A DNA stretch of 64,000 nucleotides from Devosia neptuniae (GTDB lineage: Bacteria; Pseudomonadota; Alphaproteobacteria; Rhizobiales; Devosiaceae), in NCBI RefSeq assembly GCF_025452235.1, contig NZ_CP104965.1, positions 1,116,001-1,180,000 of the forward strand, in the 5' to 3' direction. Made by a program: the position numbers and the translations under genes. The number at the start of each line of letters is the position of its first letter. The first letter of the stretch is position 1. The notes under the pieces were generated by a model, which had not been told where the DNA came from, made no database searches, and saw only the letters and a list, made by a program, of their open reading frames with translations. Of the stretch, positions 24,169-32,881 are shown one piece after another.

Positions 24169-25283
24169 GCGCGGCCCTGTCTCCCGCCGTATCGGCGACG
24201 CCGCCGCATATCCTGATGACCCTCGATGCCGTTGGCGGCGTGTGGCGCTATGCGATGGACCTTGCCGCAGGCATGGTGCGGCACGGTTTTACCTTCACCT
24301 TTGCCGGCCTGGGCCCCGCGCCCACGCCAGCCCAGCGCGCCGAAGCGGAGCGGATCGGTCAATTGATCTGGCTCGACGCGCCGCTCGATTGGCTGGCCGA
24401 GACGGAGGCTCAGCTCGACCGCATCCCGGACGTGCTGGCCGCCCTGGTCGAGCAGCAGCGCATCGATCTCGTTCATCTCAACCTGCCCTCGCAAGCCTGT
24501 GGGCTGGCGCTGCCGGTACCCACAATCGTCGTGTCGCATTCCTGCGTCGTCACCTGGTTTGCGGCCGTGCGGCAAGTCCCCCTGCCCGCCGATTGGCAAT
24601 GGCAATTGCGCCGCAATCGGGCCGGCTTTGACGCCGCCGATATGGTGCTGGCGCCCAGCCAGGCCCATGCCGACCTATTGAGCCTGAGCTATGGCCCGAT
24701 CGAGAACCTGTCCGTCGTCCACAATGCTTCGCGCGCGAGCATTGCGCCCACCCGCAAGCACGCAAAGATCTTTGCCGCCGGCCGCTGGTGGGACGAGGGC
24801 AAGAATGGCGCATTGCTCGACAAGGCGGCGCGCTGCTCGGTATGGCCGGTCGCCATGGCGGGCGCCTGCGCCGGTCCCAATGGCCAACAATTCCATCCCC
24901 GCAATGCGCGTAGTTTGGGCGAGTTGCCCCATGCGGCGGTAGCGCAAGCCATGGCCGAGGCGGCGATCGTTGCCTCGCCATCGCGCTACGAACCCTTCGG
25001 GCTGGCGGCGCTTGAAGGCGCCAAGGCTGGTGCGGCGCTGGTCCTTGCCGATATTCCGACCTATCGCGAATTGTGGGACGGGGCGGCGCTGTTTGCCGCG
25101 CCGGATGATGCCGCAGGCTTTGCCCATGCACTCAATCGGCTGGCGGGCGACGATGCGCTGCGGCACGAATTTGCGGCGCTGGCTCGCCAGCGATCAGCCC
25201 GTTTCGCCCCCGAGGCGCAATGCGCCGCCATGCGCGCGGTCTATGGGCGCCTGTTGCAATCACCCTCGGCATTGGAGGCGTGA
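24165..25283 (+). CDS. Glycosyltransferase family 4 protein
   Basis: A 372-residue GT-B glycosyltransferase with a short N-terminal Rossmann domain (VGGVWRYAMDLAAGM binds acceptor side) and a C-terminal donor domain with SPSRYEPFGLAALEGAKAGA, the EX7E motif of family GT4. DMVLAPSQAHAD is the usual linker motif. It is coupled to the epimerase upstream by ATGA and is 2 bases from the CgeB-like gene downstream. It probably retains configuration and uses an NDP-sugar made by this locus, cytoplasmic or membrane-peripheral. Confidence 0.87.
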   Translation: MSAALSPAVSATPPHILMTLDAVGGVWRYAMDLAAGMVRHGFTFTFAGLGPAPTPAQRAEAERIGQLIWLDAPLDWLAETEAQLDRIPDVLAALVEQQRIDLVHLNLPSQACGLALPVPTIVVSHSCVVTWFAAVRQVPLPADWQWQLRRNRAGFDAADMVLAPSQAHADLLSLSYGPIENLSVVHNASRASIAPTRKHAKIFAAGRWWDEGKNGALLDKAARCSVWPVAMAGACAGPNGQQFHPRNARSLGELPHAAVAQAMAEAAIVASPSRYEPFGLAALEGAKAGAALVLADIPTYRELWDGAALFAAPDDAAGFAHALNRLAGDDALRHEFAALARQRSARFAPEAQCAAMRAVYGRLLQSPSALEA

Positions 25284-25285
25284 AT

Positions 25286-26416
25286 ATGCATTTCGTGTTC
25301 TATACCCATTCGCTGGTCTCGGACTGGAACCATGGCAATGCCCATTTCCTGCGCGGCGTCATGCGCGACCTGTTGCGGCGCGGCCATTCGGCCATTGCCC
25401 TCGAGCCGGCGGATGCGTGGAGCCGACAGAACCTGGTCGAAAGCCAGGGGCGCCAGGCCGTGGAGCGGTTCGCCGCAGACTTTCCGGGCCTGCAATCGCA
25501 ACAATATGGCGCGGACTTCGACCATGCCGCCGTGATCGGCGACGCCGATGTGGTCATCGTCCACGAATGGACCGATCCGGCGCTGGTGGCCCGCCTGGGA
25601 CAGATCCGCCGTAACGGCGCCCGCTTCACCCTGCTGTTCCACGATACCCATCACCGAGCCGTCTCGGCCCGGCAGGACATAGCGGGCCTGATGCTGCAAG
25701 ATTACGATGGCGTGCTGGCCTTCGGGGAAACGCTGCGGCAGCGCTATCGCGAGGCCGGCTGGGGCCGCCAGGTGTTTACCTGGCACGAGGCGGCGGATGA
25801 TGCGCTGTTCCATCCCCTCCCCGATATCGAGCGGACCAAAGACCTGATCTGGATCGGCAATTGGGGCGATGGCGAGCGCAGTGCCGAGATCGATGAATTC
25901 CTGATCCGGCCGGCGGCGGCGCTTGGCCTGTCCGGTACGGTGCGCGGCGTGCGTTATCCCGACCATGCCCTGGCGGCCGTGCGGAAGGCGGGCCTCAACT
26001 ATGGCGGCTGGATCGCCAATGCCGATGTGCCGCCGGCCTTTGCGCGGCACAGGGTGACCCTCCATATCCCGCGCCGGCCCTATGTGGAATCGCTGCCTGG
26101 CATTCCCACCATCAGGGTATTCGAGGCGCTGGCCGCCGGCATTCCCCTGCTCTCGGCGCCCTGGGACGATGCCGAGGGCCTGTTCCGTCCGGGCCAGGAC
26201 TTCCTCTTCGCCAGAACCGGGTGGCAGATGCAGGACCTGCTGCGAGAGGTCATTTCCGACCCCAGCCTGGGCCGTCAACTCGCCGCCAATGGGCTCGAAA
26301 CCATTCGTGCCCGCCATACCTGCCGGCACCGCGTCGATCAATTGCTGGCCATTCTCACCCGGACCGGCAGTGCCCGCACCGTCAGCAAGGCCGGCGCCCT
26401 GGAGACCATGTCATGA
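25286..26416 (+). CDS. CgeB-like glycosyltransferase 1
   Basis: A 376-residue GT-B protein of the CgeB/DUF3880-like group. N-terminus MHFVFYTHSLVSDWNHGNAH carries the WNxGNA-type motif shared with the next two genes; the C-terminal part has IPTIRVFEALAAGIPLLSAPW, the donor-side loop. GGAGG lies 8 bases before ATG 25286. The three CgeB-like genes in a row are related but clearly distinct, so each probably adds a different sugar. Stop overlaps the next start (ATGA). Confidence 0.84.
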   Translation: MHFVFYTHSLVSDWNHGNAHFLRGVMRDLLRRGHSAIALEPADAWSRQNLVESQGRQAVERFAADFPGLQSQQYGADFDHAAVIGDADVVIVHEWTDPALVARLGQIRRNGARFTLLFHDTHHRAVSARQDIAGLMLQDYDGVLAFGETLRQRYREAGWGRQVFTWHEAADDALFHPLPDIERTKDLIWIGNWGDGERSAEIDEFLIRPAAALGLSGTVRGVRYPDHALAAVRKAGLNYGGWIANADVPPAFARHRVTLHIPRRPYVESLPGIPTIRVFEALAAGIPLLSAPWDDAEGLFRPGQDFLFARTGWQMQDLLREVISDPSLGRQLAANGLETIRARHTCRHRVDQLLAILTRTGSARTVSKAGALETMS

Positions 26417-27504
26417 AAATCGCATTCTATGGATCGAGCCTTCTTTCGGCCTATTGGAACGGCGCTGCCACCTATTATCGTGGCATGCTGCGGGCACTGG
26501 CCGAGAAGGGTTACGACATCACCTTCTACGAGCCCGATGTCTATGAACGGCAGCAGAACCGCGATATCGAGCCGCCCGATTGGTGCCGCGTCGTGGTCTA
26601 CCAAGGTAATGTCGAGGCCCTGATGCAGGTGACCGCCGAAGCGCGGCAGGCCGATATCGTCATCAAGGCCAGCGGCGTCGGCTTCGAGGATGACCTGTTG
26701 CTCGAACTGGTGCTGCAGCACGCCGCGCCGGACGCGCTACGCATTTTCTGGGACGTGGACGCGCCGGCCACCCTGGCCGAATTGCGCAGCGATCCCAACC
26801 ATCCCCTGCGCCAGGCGCTGCAATCGATCGACCTGGTGCTCACCTATGGCGGCGGCGAGCCGGTGATTGCCGCCTATCGCGAAATGGGGGCACAGGATTG
26901 CGTGCCGATCTACAATGGTCTCGATCCACACACCCATCACCCCGTCGCGGCTGATCCGCGCTTTGCCGGCGATCTGGGATTTCTGGGCAATCGCCTGCCC
27001 GATCGCGAAGCGCGGGTGGAGGAATTCTTCCTTATCCCCGCGGTGCGCATGCCCTCGCAGCGCTTCCTGCTGGGCGGATCGGGCTGGGCCGACAAGGCCA
27101 TGCCCACCAATATCACCTATCTCGGCCATGTCGGCACGGCCGAGCACAATGCCTTCAACGTCTCGCCCAAGGCGGTGCTCAACATTTCGCGCGCCAGCAT
27201 GGCCGAAACGGGTTTTTCTCCGGCCACCAGGGTGTTCGAGGCAGCCGGGGCCGGGGCCTGCATCATCACCGATTATTGGGAGGGGATCGAATTGTTCCTC
27301 TCGCCCGATGACGAGATCCTGGTGGCGCGCGACGGGCAGGATGTCAGCGCGATCCTGGGCGAACTCACGCCAGAGCGGGCCCGCCAGATCGGCGCAGCGG
27401 CCATGGAGCGGGTGCTGCGCGAACACACCTACGCCCATCGTGCCGAGGAGGTGGACCGCGTGTTCCGCTCGGCCGCGCGCCGGCAGGTGGAGGCGGCCGA
27501 ATGA
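26413..27504 (+). CDS. CgeB-like glycosyltransferase 2
   Basis: A 363-residue glycosyltransferase beginning MKIAFYGSSLLSAYWNGAAT. It shares the N-terminal YWNGAATYYRGML block and the C-terminal FSPATRVFEAAGAGACIITD block with its two CgeB-like neighbours. DLGFLGNRLPDRE and FLLGGSGW mark the nucleotide-binding half. ATG 26413 overlaps the upstream stop; an ATG five bases earlier is in another frame. Acceptor and donor unknown. Confidence 0.84.
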   Translation: MKIAFYGSSLLSAYWNGAATYYRGMLRALAEKGYDITFYEPDVYERQQNRDIEPPDWCRVVVYQGNVEALMQVTAEARQADIVIKASGVGFEDDLLLELVLQHAAPDALRIFWDVDAPATLAELRSDPNHPLRQALQSIDLVLTYGGGEPVIAAYREMGAQDCVPIYNGLDPHTHHPVAADPRFAGDLGFLGNRLPDREARVEEFFLIPAVRMPSQRFLLGGSGWADKAMPTNITYLGHVGTAEHNAFNVSPKAVLNISRASMAETGFSPATRVFEAAGAGACIITDYWEGIELFLSPDDEILVARDGQDVSAILGELTPERARQIGAAAMERVLREHTYAHRAEEVDRVFRSAARRQVEAAE

Positions 27505-28583
27505 GTGCGCGCTATGACATCGTCATTATCGGGCTGTCGCTGTCCTCGTCCTGGGGCAATGGGCATGCCACCACCTATCGCGCCTTGATACGTGGGCTGC
27601 GCGCCCATGGCAAAAGCGTGCTGTTCGTCGAACGCGACGTGCCTTGGTACGCCAATAATCGCGACCTGCCCGACCCCGATTTCTGCGACCTGGCCTATTA
27701 TGACAGCGTCCAGGACTTGCTGGCGCGCTACACGCCACAGCTGAAAAATGCGGGCGCGGTCATTGTGGGTTCCTATGTACCCGAGGGCATTGCGGTGATC
27801 GACGCTCTGAACAAGATGGCGCTGACCAATTGGCATTTCTACGACATCGACACGCCAGTGACGCTGGCCAGGCTTGCCCGCGGCGAGGAGGAATATCTGG
27901 CCACCCGGCAGATTCCGCTATTCACCAGCTATATGTCGTTTTCCGGCGGGCCGACGCTGGATCGGCTCGAACAGCAATTCGGCGCCCGCTCGGCGCAGGC
28001 GCTCTATTGCTCGGTGGATGCAGATCGCTATGGGCCGACGGGGGAACCCCAGCACTGGGACCTGGGCTATCTGGGCACCTATAGCCCTGATCGCCAGCCG
28101 GTACTCGAGCGGCTGCTGATCGAGCCGGCAAGGCAATTGCCCGACAGGCGTTTCGTGGTGGCCGGGGCGCAGTTTCCGCCTGATATCGAATGGCCCGCCA
28201 ATGTAGAGCGCATCGAGCACGTGCCGCCATCCGAGCACTCTTCGTTCTATAACCGGCAGCGTTTCACGCTCAATGTCACCCGCGCCGACATGGTCGCCGC
28301 CGGCTGGTCGCCCAGTGTCCGCCTGTTCGAGGCCGGCGCCTGCGGCACCCCCGTGATCAGCGATATCTGGCCCGGCCTCGATCACTTGTTTCCTGCCGAG
28401 ACCATTGTCCTCGCCAGCGACAGCGCCGATGTGGTTCGCGCCCTGCGCCAGACCACCGCGTCCCAGCGCCAAGCCATGGCCACCGCCGCGCGTCGCCACG
28501 TGCTGGCGCGGCACAGCGCCACCGCCCGCGCCGGCGAATTGCTCGCCATGCTCGGCGCGAGCGCTATCCGTTCATCCGCCTGA
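27501..28583 (+). CDS. CgeB-like glycosyltransferase 3
   Basis: A 360-residue GT-B glycosyltransferase: SSSWGNGHATTYRALIRGL at the N-terminus, DLGYLGTYSPDRQ in the centre and WSPSVRLFEAGACGTPVISD near the C-terminus, matching the two genes before it. ATG overlaps the upstream stop (ATGA). Twelve bases separate its stop from the UDP-xylose synthase gene, so a UDP-xylose or UDP-glucuronate donor is possible for at least one of the three. Confidence 0.84.
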   Translation: MSARYDIVIIGLSLSSSWGNGHATTYRALIRGLRAHGKSVLFVERDVPWYANNRDLPDPDFCDLAYYDSVQDLLARYTPQLKNAGAVIVGSYVPEGIAVIDALNKMALTNWHFYDIDTPVTLARLARGEEEYLATRQIPLFTSYMSFSGGPTLDRLEQQFGARSAQALYCSVDADRYGPTGEPQHWDLGYLGTYSPDRQPVLERLLIEPARQLPDRRFVVAGAQFPPDIEWPANVERIEHVPPSEHSSFYNRQRFTLNVTRADMVAAGWSPSVRLFEAGACGTPVISDIWPGLDHLFPAETIVLASDSADVVRALRQTTASQRQAMATAARRHVLARHSATARAGELLAMLGASAIRSSA

Positions 28584-28595
28584 AAGGCTCGTCCG

Positions 28596-29609
28596 ATGCA
28601 CATTTCCAAACCCAATATGACCATTCTGGTCGCCGGCGGCGCCGGCTTTGTCGGCTCCCATCTCTGCGATGCCCTGCTGGCGCAAGGTCATCGCGTCATC
28701 TGCGTCGACAATTTCCAGACCGGCTCGATTGCCAATGTGCAGCCGCTGCACAATCATCCGGGCTTCCGGCTGATCGAGGCCGATATCTGCGATCCGTTCG
28801 TTGCCGACGAGCCGATCGACCAGGTCTATAACCTGGCCTGCCCGGCCTCGCCGCCGCAATATCAGGCCGATCCGATGCATACGATGATGACCAGCGTGGT
28901 GGGCACGGGCAATCTGCTGCGCCTGGCCGAGCGGCATGGCGCCGGCTTCCTGCAGGCTTCGACCAGCGAGGTCTATGGCGATCCCGAGGAGCATCCCCAG
29001 CGCGAGGATTATTGGGGCCATGTCAATTGCACCGGTCCACGCGCCTGCTATGACGAAGGCAAGCGCGCCGCCGAAACGCTGTGCTTCGACATGCTGCGCG
29101 CCGGCCGCGTCGATGCCCGCGTGGTGCGGATCTTCAATACCTATGGGCCGCGCATGAGCCCCAATGATGGGCGGATCGTCTCCAACCTGATCGTGCAGGC
29201 GGTGCGCGGGCAACCGCTGACCATTTATGGCTCGGGCGAGCAGACCCGTTCCTTCTGCTATGTCAGCGACTTGGTGGCTGGCCTGATCGCTTTGATGAAT
29301 GTCGACCCCAATCCGGGCCTTCCCGTGAACATCGGCAATCCGGGCGAATTCACCATTAGCGAGCTGGCCGAGCTGGTCCTCGAGATGACCGGCAGCAGGT
29401 CCAAAATCGTGCATCGCCCCCTCCCCGAGGACGATCCGCAGCGCCGCCGTCCCGATATCGAGCGGGCCAGGCAAGTGCTGGGCTGGGAGCCGCGGCTGCC
29501 GCTCACCGAAGGCCTTGCCTTGACCATTCCCTGGTTTGCCGAACGGCTGCGGGAAACACCGCCCGCGCGGCGCGGCACGAGACAGTCCGTCGCTGCGGCG
29601 CCATGGTGA
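28596..29609 (+). CDS. uxs: UDP-glucuronate decarboxylase (UDP-xylose synthase)
   Basis: A 337-residue extended short-chain dehydrogenase that decarboxylates UDP-glucuronate to UDP-xylose. Recognised by the family signature [15 protein letters not shown], followed by [21 protein letters not shown] and [13 protein letters not shown], which is distinctive for this enzyme. NAD motif is [17 protein letters not shown]. Together with UDP-glucose dehydrogenase in the divergent operon it completes a route from UDP-glucose to UDP-xylose. Gene symbol by homology. Confidence 0.92.
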   Translation: MHISKPNMTILVAGGAGFVGSHLCDALLAQGHRVICVDNFQTGSIANVQPLHNHPGFRLIEADICDPFVADEPIDQVYNLACPASPPQYQADPMHTMMTSVVGTGNLLRLAERHGAGFLQASTSEVYGDPEEHPQREDYWGHVNCTGPRACYDEGKRAAETLCFDMLRAGRVDARVVRIFNTYGPRMSPNDGRIVSNLIVQAVRGQPLTIYGSGEQTRSFCYVSDLVAGLIALMNVDPNPGLPVNIGNPGEFTISELAELVLEMTGSRSKIVHRPLPEDDPQRRRPDIERARQVLGWEPRLPLTEGLALTIPWFAERLRETPPARRGTRQSVAAAPW

Positions 29610-29616
29610 GGCTGCG

Positions 29617-30132
29617 ATGGCCGATGACATTCCCGAGCCGGTGGCGCGCAATATAGCATCGATCCGGCAATGGCAGGCCGAGCGGCAGGCCAAGCGCGGT
29701 ACCAGCGACAAGATTGCCGATGCGATTAGCCGATTTGCCGGCAGCATGCCCTTTGTCTACCTGCATCTGGTGATTTTCGGGTGCTGGGTGATTGCCAATC
29801 TGGGCTGGGTTCCGGGCGTGCCGCGCTGGGACCCTACGCTGGTGGTGCTGGCCATGGTTGCCTCGGTCGAAGCGATCTTTCTGACCAGCTTCGTGCTGAT
29901 CAACCAGAACCAGATGACACTGGAAGCCGACGAAAAAGCTGAATTGGATCTGCAGGTTGGCCTGTTGAACGAGGGCGAAACCACACGGCTGCTCGCCATC
30001 ACCCAGGCCATCGCCGAACATCTGGGCGTCACCAGCGGGGTCGAGCATGAGCTGGACGAATTGCGCAAGGAAACTCAGCCTGGCGTCATTCTGGACGCGG
30101 TCAAGCATGGCTCCGGCAAACCTGATGCGTGA
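29617..30132 (+). CDS. DUF1003 membrane protein
   Basis: A 171-residue protein with two membrane segments around residues 45-95 (FVYLHLVIFGCWVIANLGW and LAMVASVEAIFLTSFVLI), then NQNQMTLEADEKAELDLQ, the DUF1003 signature, and an acidic helical tail. ATG 29617 has GAGG upstream. The gene follows uxs by 7 bases but DUF1003 proteins are not sugar enzymes, so co-transcription may be incidental. Function unknown. Confidence 0.85.
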   Translation: MADDIPEPVARNIASIRQWQAERQAKRGTSDKIADAISRFAGSMPFVYLHLVIFGCWVIANLGWVPGVPRWDPTLVVLAMVASVEAIFLTSFVLINQNQMTLEADEKAELDLQVGLLNEGETTRLLAITQAIAEHLGVTSGVEHELDELRKETQPGVILDAVKHGSGKPDA

Positions 30133-30177
30133 AGCGCAGCTTGCCAAAATTACAATAATTTCAAGTCGTTAAAGATA

Positions 30178-30267
30178 TGGCGGAGAGAAAGGGATTCGAA
30201 CCCTTGAGACGGTTCCCCGCCTACACACTTTCCAGGCGTGCGCCTTCGACCACTCGGCCATCTCTCC
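30178..30267 (-). tRNA. tRNA-Ser (GGA)
   Basis: Minus-strand cloverleaf of 90 bases: acceptor GGAGAGA (5' end at 30267) pairs with TCTCTCC, a long variable arm is present as in serine tRNAs, anticodon loop CTGGAAA gives anticodon GGA, and TTCGAATC forms the T loop. The 3' CCA is encoded at 30180-30178. Confidence 0.93.
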
Positions 30268-30510
30268 GCATCGCCTTATCCCCGGGCTGGAATCGCCGGA
30301 GGGGCCGGCTGGTGGGCCGACGCGAGCGAGGCGCAATATACTTATCAGCGGCCTGGGCGCAAGGGATCACGTCAAAGAGATGACGATTGTTTTTCCCCGG
30401 GGCATTCCCATCTTGTAGGCAGACCCGTGGGCATGGCAAAAGAATACTTGTGCACGGGAGGAACGGGTAAGCCGGCTACACCTTATCCCCGTCCAGCACA
30501 GGGAACGGGA

Positions 30511-30834
30511 ATGCGGCTGATCTTGAGAATTGCCGGCACCTGGCTGATCGGCCTGGCGCTGGTTCTATTGGTTATCGATGGCACCCGCTCGCTGGGCGCC
30601 AATGCCGTGATGTTCACCAGCCTTGCCGATGCCTGGACCAGCCTGCATGAACCGAGCCTTGGCGTGGTACGGGCGTTCCTCGATAGCCGGTTCTTTGCCG
30701 AACTGCTGGAGCGGACGCTCGATGCGCTGCTGACCTATCCGGCTTTTGCCGTGTTCGGCATACCCGGCATCGTATTGGCGCTGGCCGGGCGGACGCCAAG
30801 GCGCGAGCGCTTCGTGCGGCAAGACCAGATCTGA
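30511..30834 (+). CDS. Small membrane protein
   Basis: A 107-residue protein with two hydrophobic segments, LILRIAGTWLIGLALVLLV near the N-terminus and YPAFAVFGIPGIVLALAG near the C-terminus, joined by a periplasmic-size loop. ATG 30511 follows AGGGAACGGGA, a good ribosome site. It resembles uncharacterised inner-membrane proteins of Hyphomicrobiales that precede methionine sulfoxide reductase. It lies 37 bases upstream of msrA and may share its promoter. Confidence 0.7.
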   Translation: MRLILRIAGTWLIGLALVLLVIDGTRSLGANAVMFTSLADAWTSLHEPSLGVVRAFLDSRFFAELLERTLDALLTYPAFAVFGIPGIVLALAGRTPRRERFVRQDQI

Positions 30835-30871
30835 CCCCGTTGGCCTATCTGGCATGAAAGGAAAGCATTCC

Positions 30872-31533
30872 ATGTTCTTCAAATCCAAGCCGACGACCAT
30901 CCCCTCCGCCGCCGAGGCCCTGCCGGGCCGCATCACGCAAATGCCTGTGGCCGCTGAGCATTATGTCAATGGCGCAGCGCTCAAGGGCCCCTATCCCGCC
31001 GGCGCCGAGACCATCTATTTCGGGCTGGGTTGCTTTTGGGGCGCCGAGCGGCTGTTCTGGCAATTGCCGGGCGTGATCGTGACCGCGGTAGGCTATCAGG
31101 GGGCTCGACCCCCAACCCGAGCTATGAAGAAGTGTGCTCGGGCCAGACTGGACATACAGAGGCGGTCAAGGTGGTGTATGACCCCAAGGCGATCAGCCTC
31201 GACAGGCTGCTCAAGACCTTCTGGGAGGAGCATAACCCGACCGAAGGCATGCGGCAGGGCAATGATGTGGGTACGCAATATCGCTCGGCCATCTATACCA
31301 CGACGCCCGAACAGGCGGCCGTGGTCGCGGCCAGCAAGCAGGCCTATCAGGATGCCTTGCGGGCCAAGGGCCTAGGCACCATCACCACCGAGATATCCCC
31401 GGCCGGTGAATTCTATTATGCGGAAACTTATCACCAGCAATATCTGGCCAAGAATCCGAACGGTTATTGCGGGTTGCAGGGCACCGGAGTGTCCTGTCCG
31501 ATCGGGACGGGCGTTACAGCCGCCGCCGAATAA
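30872..31533 (+). pseudogene. msrA: Peptide methionine sulfoxide reductase A, frameshifted
   Basis: MsrA reduces methionine-S-sulfoxide in proteins with thioredoxin. The first part (30872 to about 31100) has the catalytic Cys54 in [13 protein letters not shown] and reads to TAVGYQG; the rest is in the next frame, [20 protein letters not shown] through [20 protein letters not shown]. The shift lies in a run of five G at 31099-31103. Six G would restore QGGSTPNP, the family consensus, and a protein of about 220 residues. All active-site regions are otherwise intact, so this is either a recent mutation or a sequencing error in a homopolymer. The same kind of defect is seen in gyrB. A strong terminator follows. 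Confidence 0.85.
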
Positions 31534-31561
31534 GGCGACGGTTCTTAGGGGCAAAAAAGAG

Positions 31562-31591
31562 CGCCGATCCGGGTCACCGGATCGGCGTTTT
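31562..31591 (+). terminator. Rho-independent terminator after msrA
   Basis: Arms CGCCGATCCGG (31562-31572) and CCGGATCGGCG (31577-31587) make a perfect 11-bp stem with loop GTCA, followed by TTTT and preceded by an A tract. Confidence 0.88.
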
Positions 31592-31610
31592 GGTTAACGG
31601 ACTGTTAGCA

Positions 31611-31979
31611 TTGAGCATCACCATTCCTGCCATTCTGCAGCGCGCCCCTTTCGAGGCGTTCATTTTGAGCCTGCCCGGCACAAATCTGGTGCGGCAATGG
31701 GGCAATGCCTCGGTGGGCAAGGTCGGCGGCAAGATCTTTGCGCTGCTCAATACCGAGCCCGGCGCGGTGTCGCTCAAGGTGTCGGACATGGCCTATGAGC
31801 TGCTGACCGAGCTGGAGGGGATCCAGCCGGCGCCTTATCTGGCGCGCGCGGGGTGGGTGGCGATCAGTGCCAGCTCGCCGCTGAGCGAGGATGAAATCAG
31901 GGCCTATATCACCGAGGCGCATCGGCTGGTCGCATCGCGACTGACGCGGAAACTGCGGGCGGAATTGGGACTGGGGTGA
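31611..31979 (+). CDS. MmcQ/YjbR-family protein
   Basis: A protein of about 122 residues in the MmcQ/YjbR family, which has a double-wing fold and is annotated as DNA-binding without firm biochemical proof. The core WGNASVGKVGGKIFALLN and GWVAISASSPLSEDEIRAYI are typical. The best start is TTG at 31611, giving MSITIPAILQRAPFEAF; no ATG is available and the ribosome site is weak. It lies just after the msrA terminator, so it probably has its own promoter. Confidence 0.78.
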   Translation: MSITIPAILQRAPFEAFILSLPGTNLVRQWGNASVGKVGGKIFALLNTEPGAVSLKVSDMAYELLTELEGIQPAPYLARAGWVAISASSPLSEDEIRAYITEAHRLVASRLTRKLRAELGLG

Positions 31980-31990
31980 AGCCCCCAAAG

Positions 31991-32016
31991 AAAAGGGCGG
32001 CAGGTTGGTGCCGCCC
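31991..32016 (-). terminator. Rho-independent terminator after the peroxiredoxin gene
   Basis: On the minus strand the arms GGGCGGCA and TGCCGCCC (32009-32016 and 31995-32002) form an 8-bp stem followed by TTTTCTTTG. A second hairpin GCGCGC/GCGCGC lies at about 32038-32053, between it and the peroxiredoxin stop. Confidence 0.7.
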
Positions 32017-32067
32017 AGTTATCAGGGAGAAAACGAGCGCGCGCTTTAGCGCGCGAGGCAACCCGCG

Positions 32068-32703
32068 CTACGCGCGAGGCTGGGGAACAATGCGCAGATA
32101 GGGCTTCAGTTCCTTCCAGCCGTCGGGGTATTTGGCCTTGGCAGCTTCATTGGAAACGGCGGGAACGATGATGACATCCTCGCCCTGCTTCCAATTGACC
32201 GGGGTGGCGACCTGGTGCTTGGCGGTAAGCTGGAGGCTATCGATGACGCGCAGCACTTCATCGAAATTGCGGCCGGTGGAGGCCGGGTATTCGATCTTGA
32301 GCTTGACCTTCTTGTCCGGCCCGATGACGAACAGGCTGCGCACGGTCAGCGTATTGTCGGCATTGGGATGGATCATGTCGTAAAGCCGGGCGACTTCGCC
32401 CTTGGTATCGGCCAGCAGCGGGAAATTGAGCGCGGTGCCCTGGGTTTCCTCGATATCCTTGGCCCAGCCGGCATGATCCTCGAGCTTGTCGACGGAAAGG
32501 CCCAGCGCCTTGACGCCGCGCTTTTCAAATTCGGGCTTGAGCTTGGCGGTATAGCCCAGCTCGGTGGTGCAGACCGGGGTGAAATTCTTGGGATGGCTGA
32601 ACAGCACGGCCCAGGAGCCATCGATGTAATCGTGGAAATGGATATTGCCCTCGGTGGATTCGAGGGTGAAATCGGGGGCGGTATCGCCAATCAGAATGGC
32701 CAT
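32068..32703 (-). CDS. 1-Cys peroxiredoxin (Prx6 type)
   Basis: A 211-residue peroxidase that reduces hydrogen peroxide and alkyl hydroperoxides. The peroxidatic Cys is in FSHPKNFTPVCTTELG, and the long C-terminal dimerisation domain with VATPVNWKQGEDVIIVP is characteristic of the Prx6/1-Cys class, which lacks the resolving Cys. ATG 32703 has AAGGAT upstream; the extra 15 residues of the longer frame are not supported. It probably needs glutathione or another external thiol for recycling. Confidence 0.93.
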   Translation of the reverse strand: MAILIGDTAPDFTLESTEGNIHFHDYIDGSWAVLFSHPKNFTPVCTTELGYTAKLKPEFEKRGVKALGLSVDKLEDHAGWAKDIEETQGTALNFPLLADTKGEVARLYDMIHPNADNTLTVRSLFVIGPDKKVKLKIEYPASTGRNFDEVLRVIDSLQLTAKHQVATPVNWKQGEDVIIVPAVSNEAAKAKYPDGWKELKPYLRIVPQPRA

Positions 32704-32881
32704 CGTTGATCCTTGTGCGCCTGAACGGGTGATCGTCTGGTTAGGCAAAGAGTATCGTATTGCGGGCCGCCGATAGAAGCGGAGCGGCGCGAAATCTTTT
32801 TATGTTGTCGGCTGGCGGAACGCCATGGCGTTCCAATGGGATGGCATGGGACAGGATGGGGGCGGGAAACCTCGATCCGCC

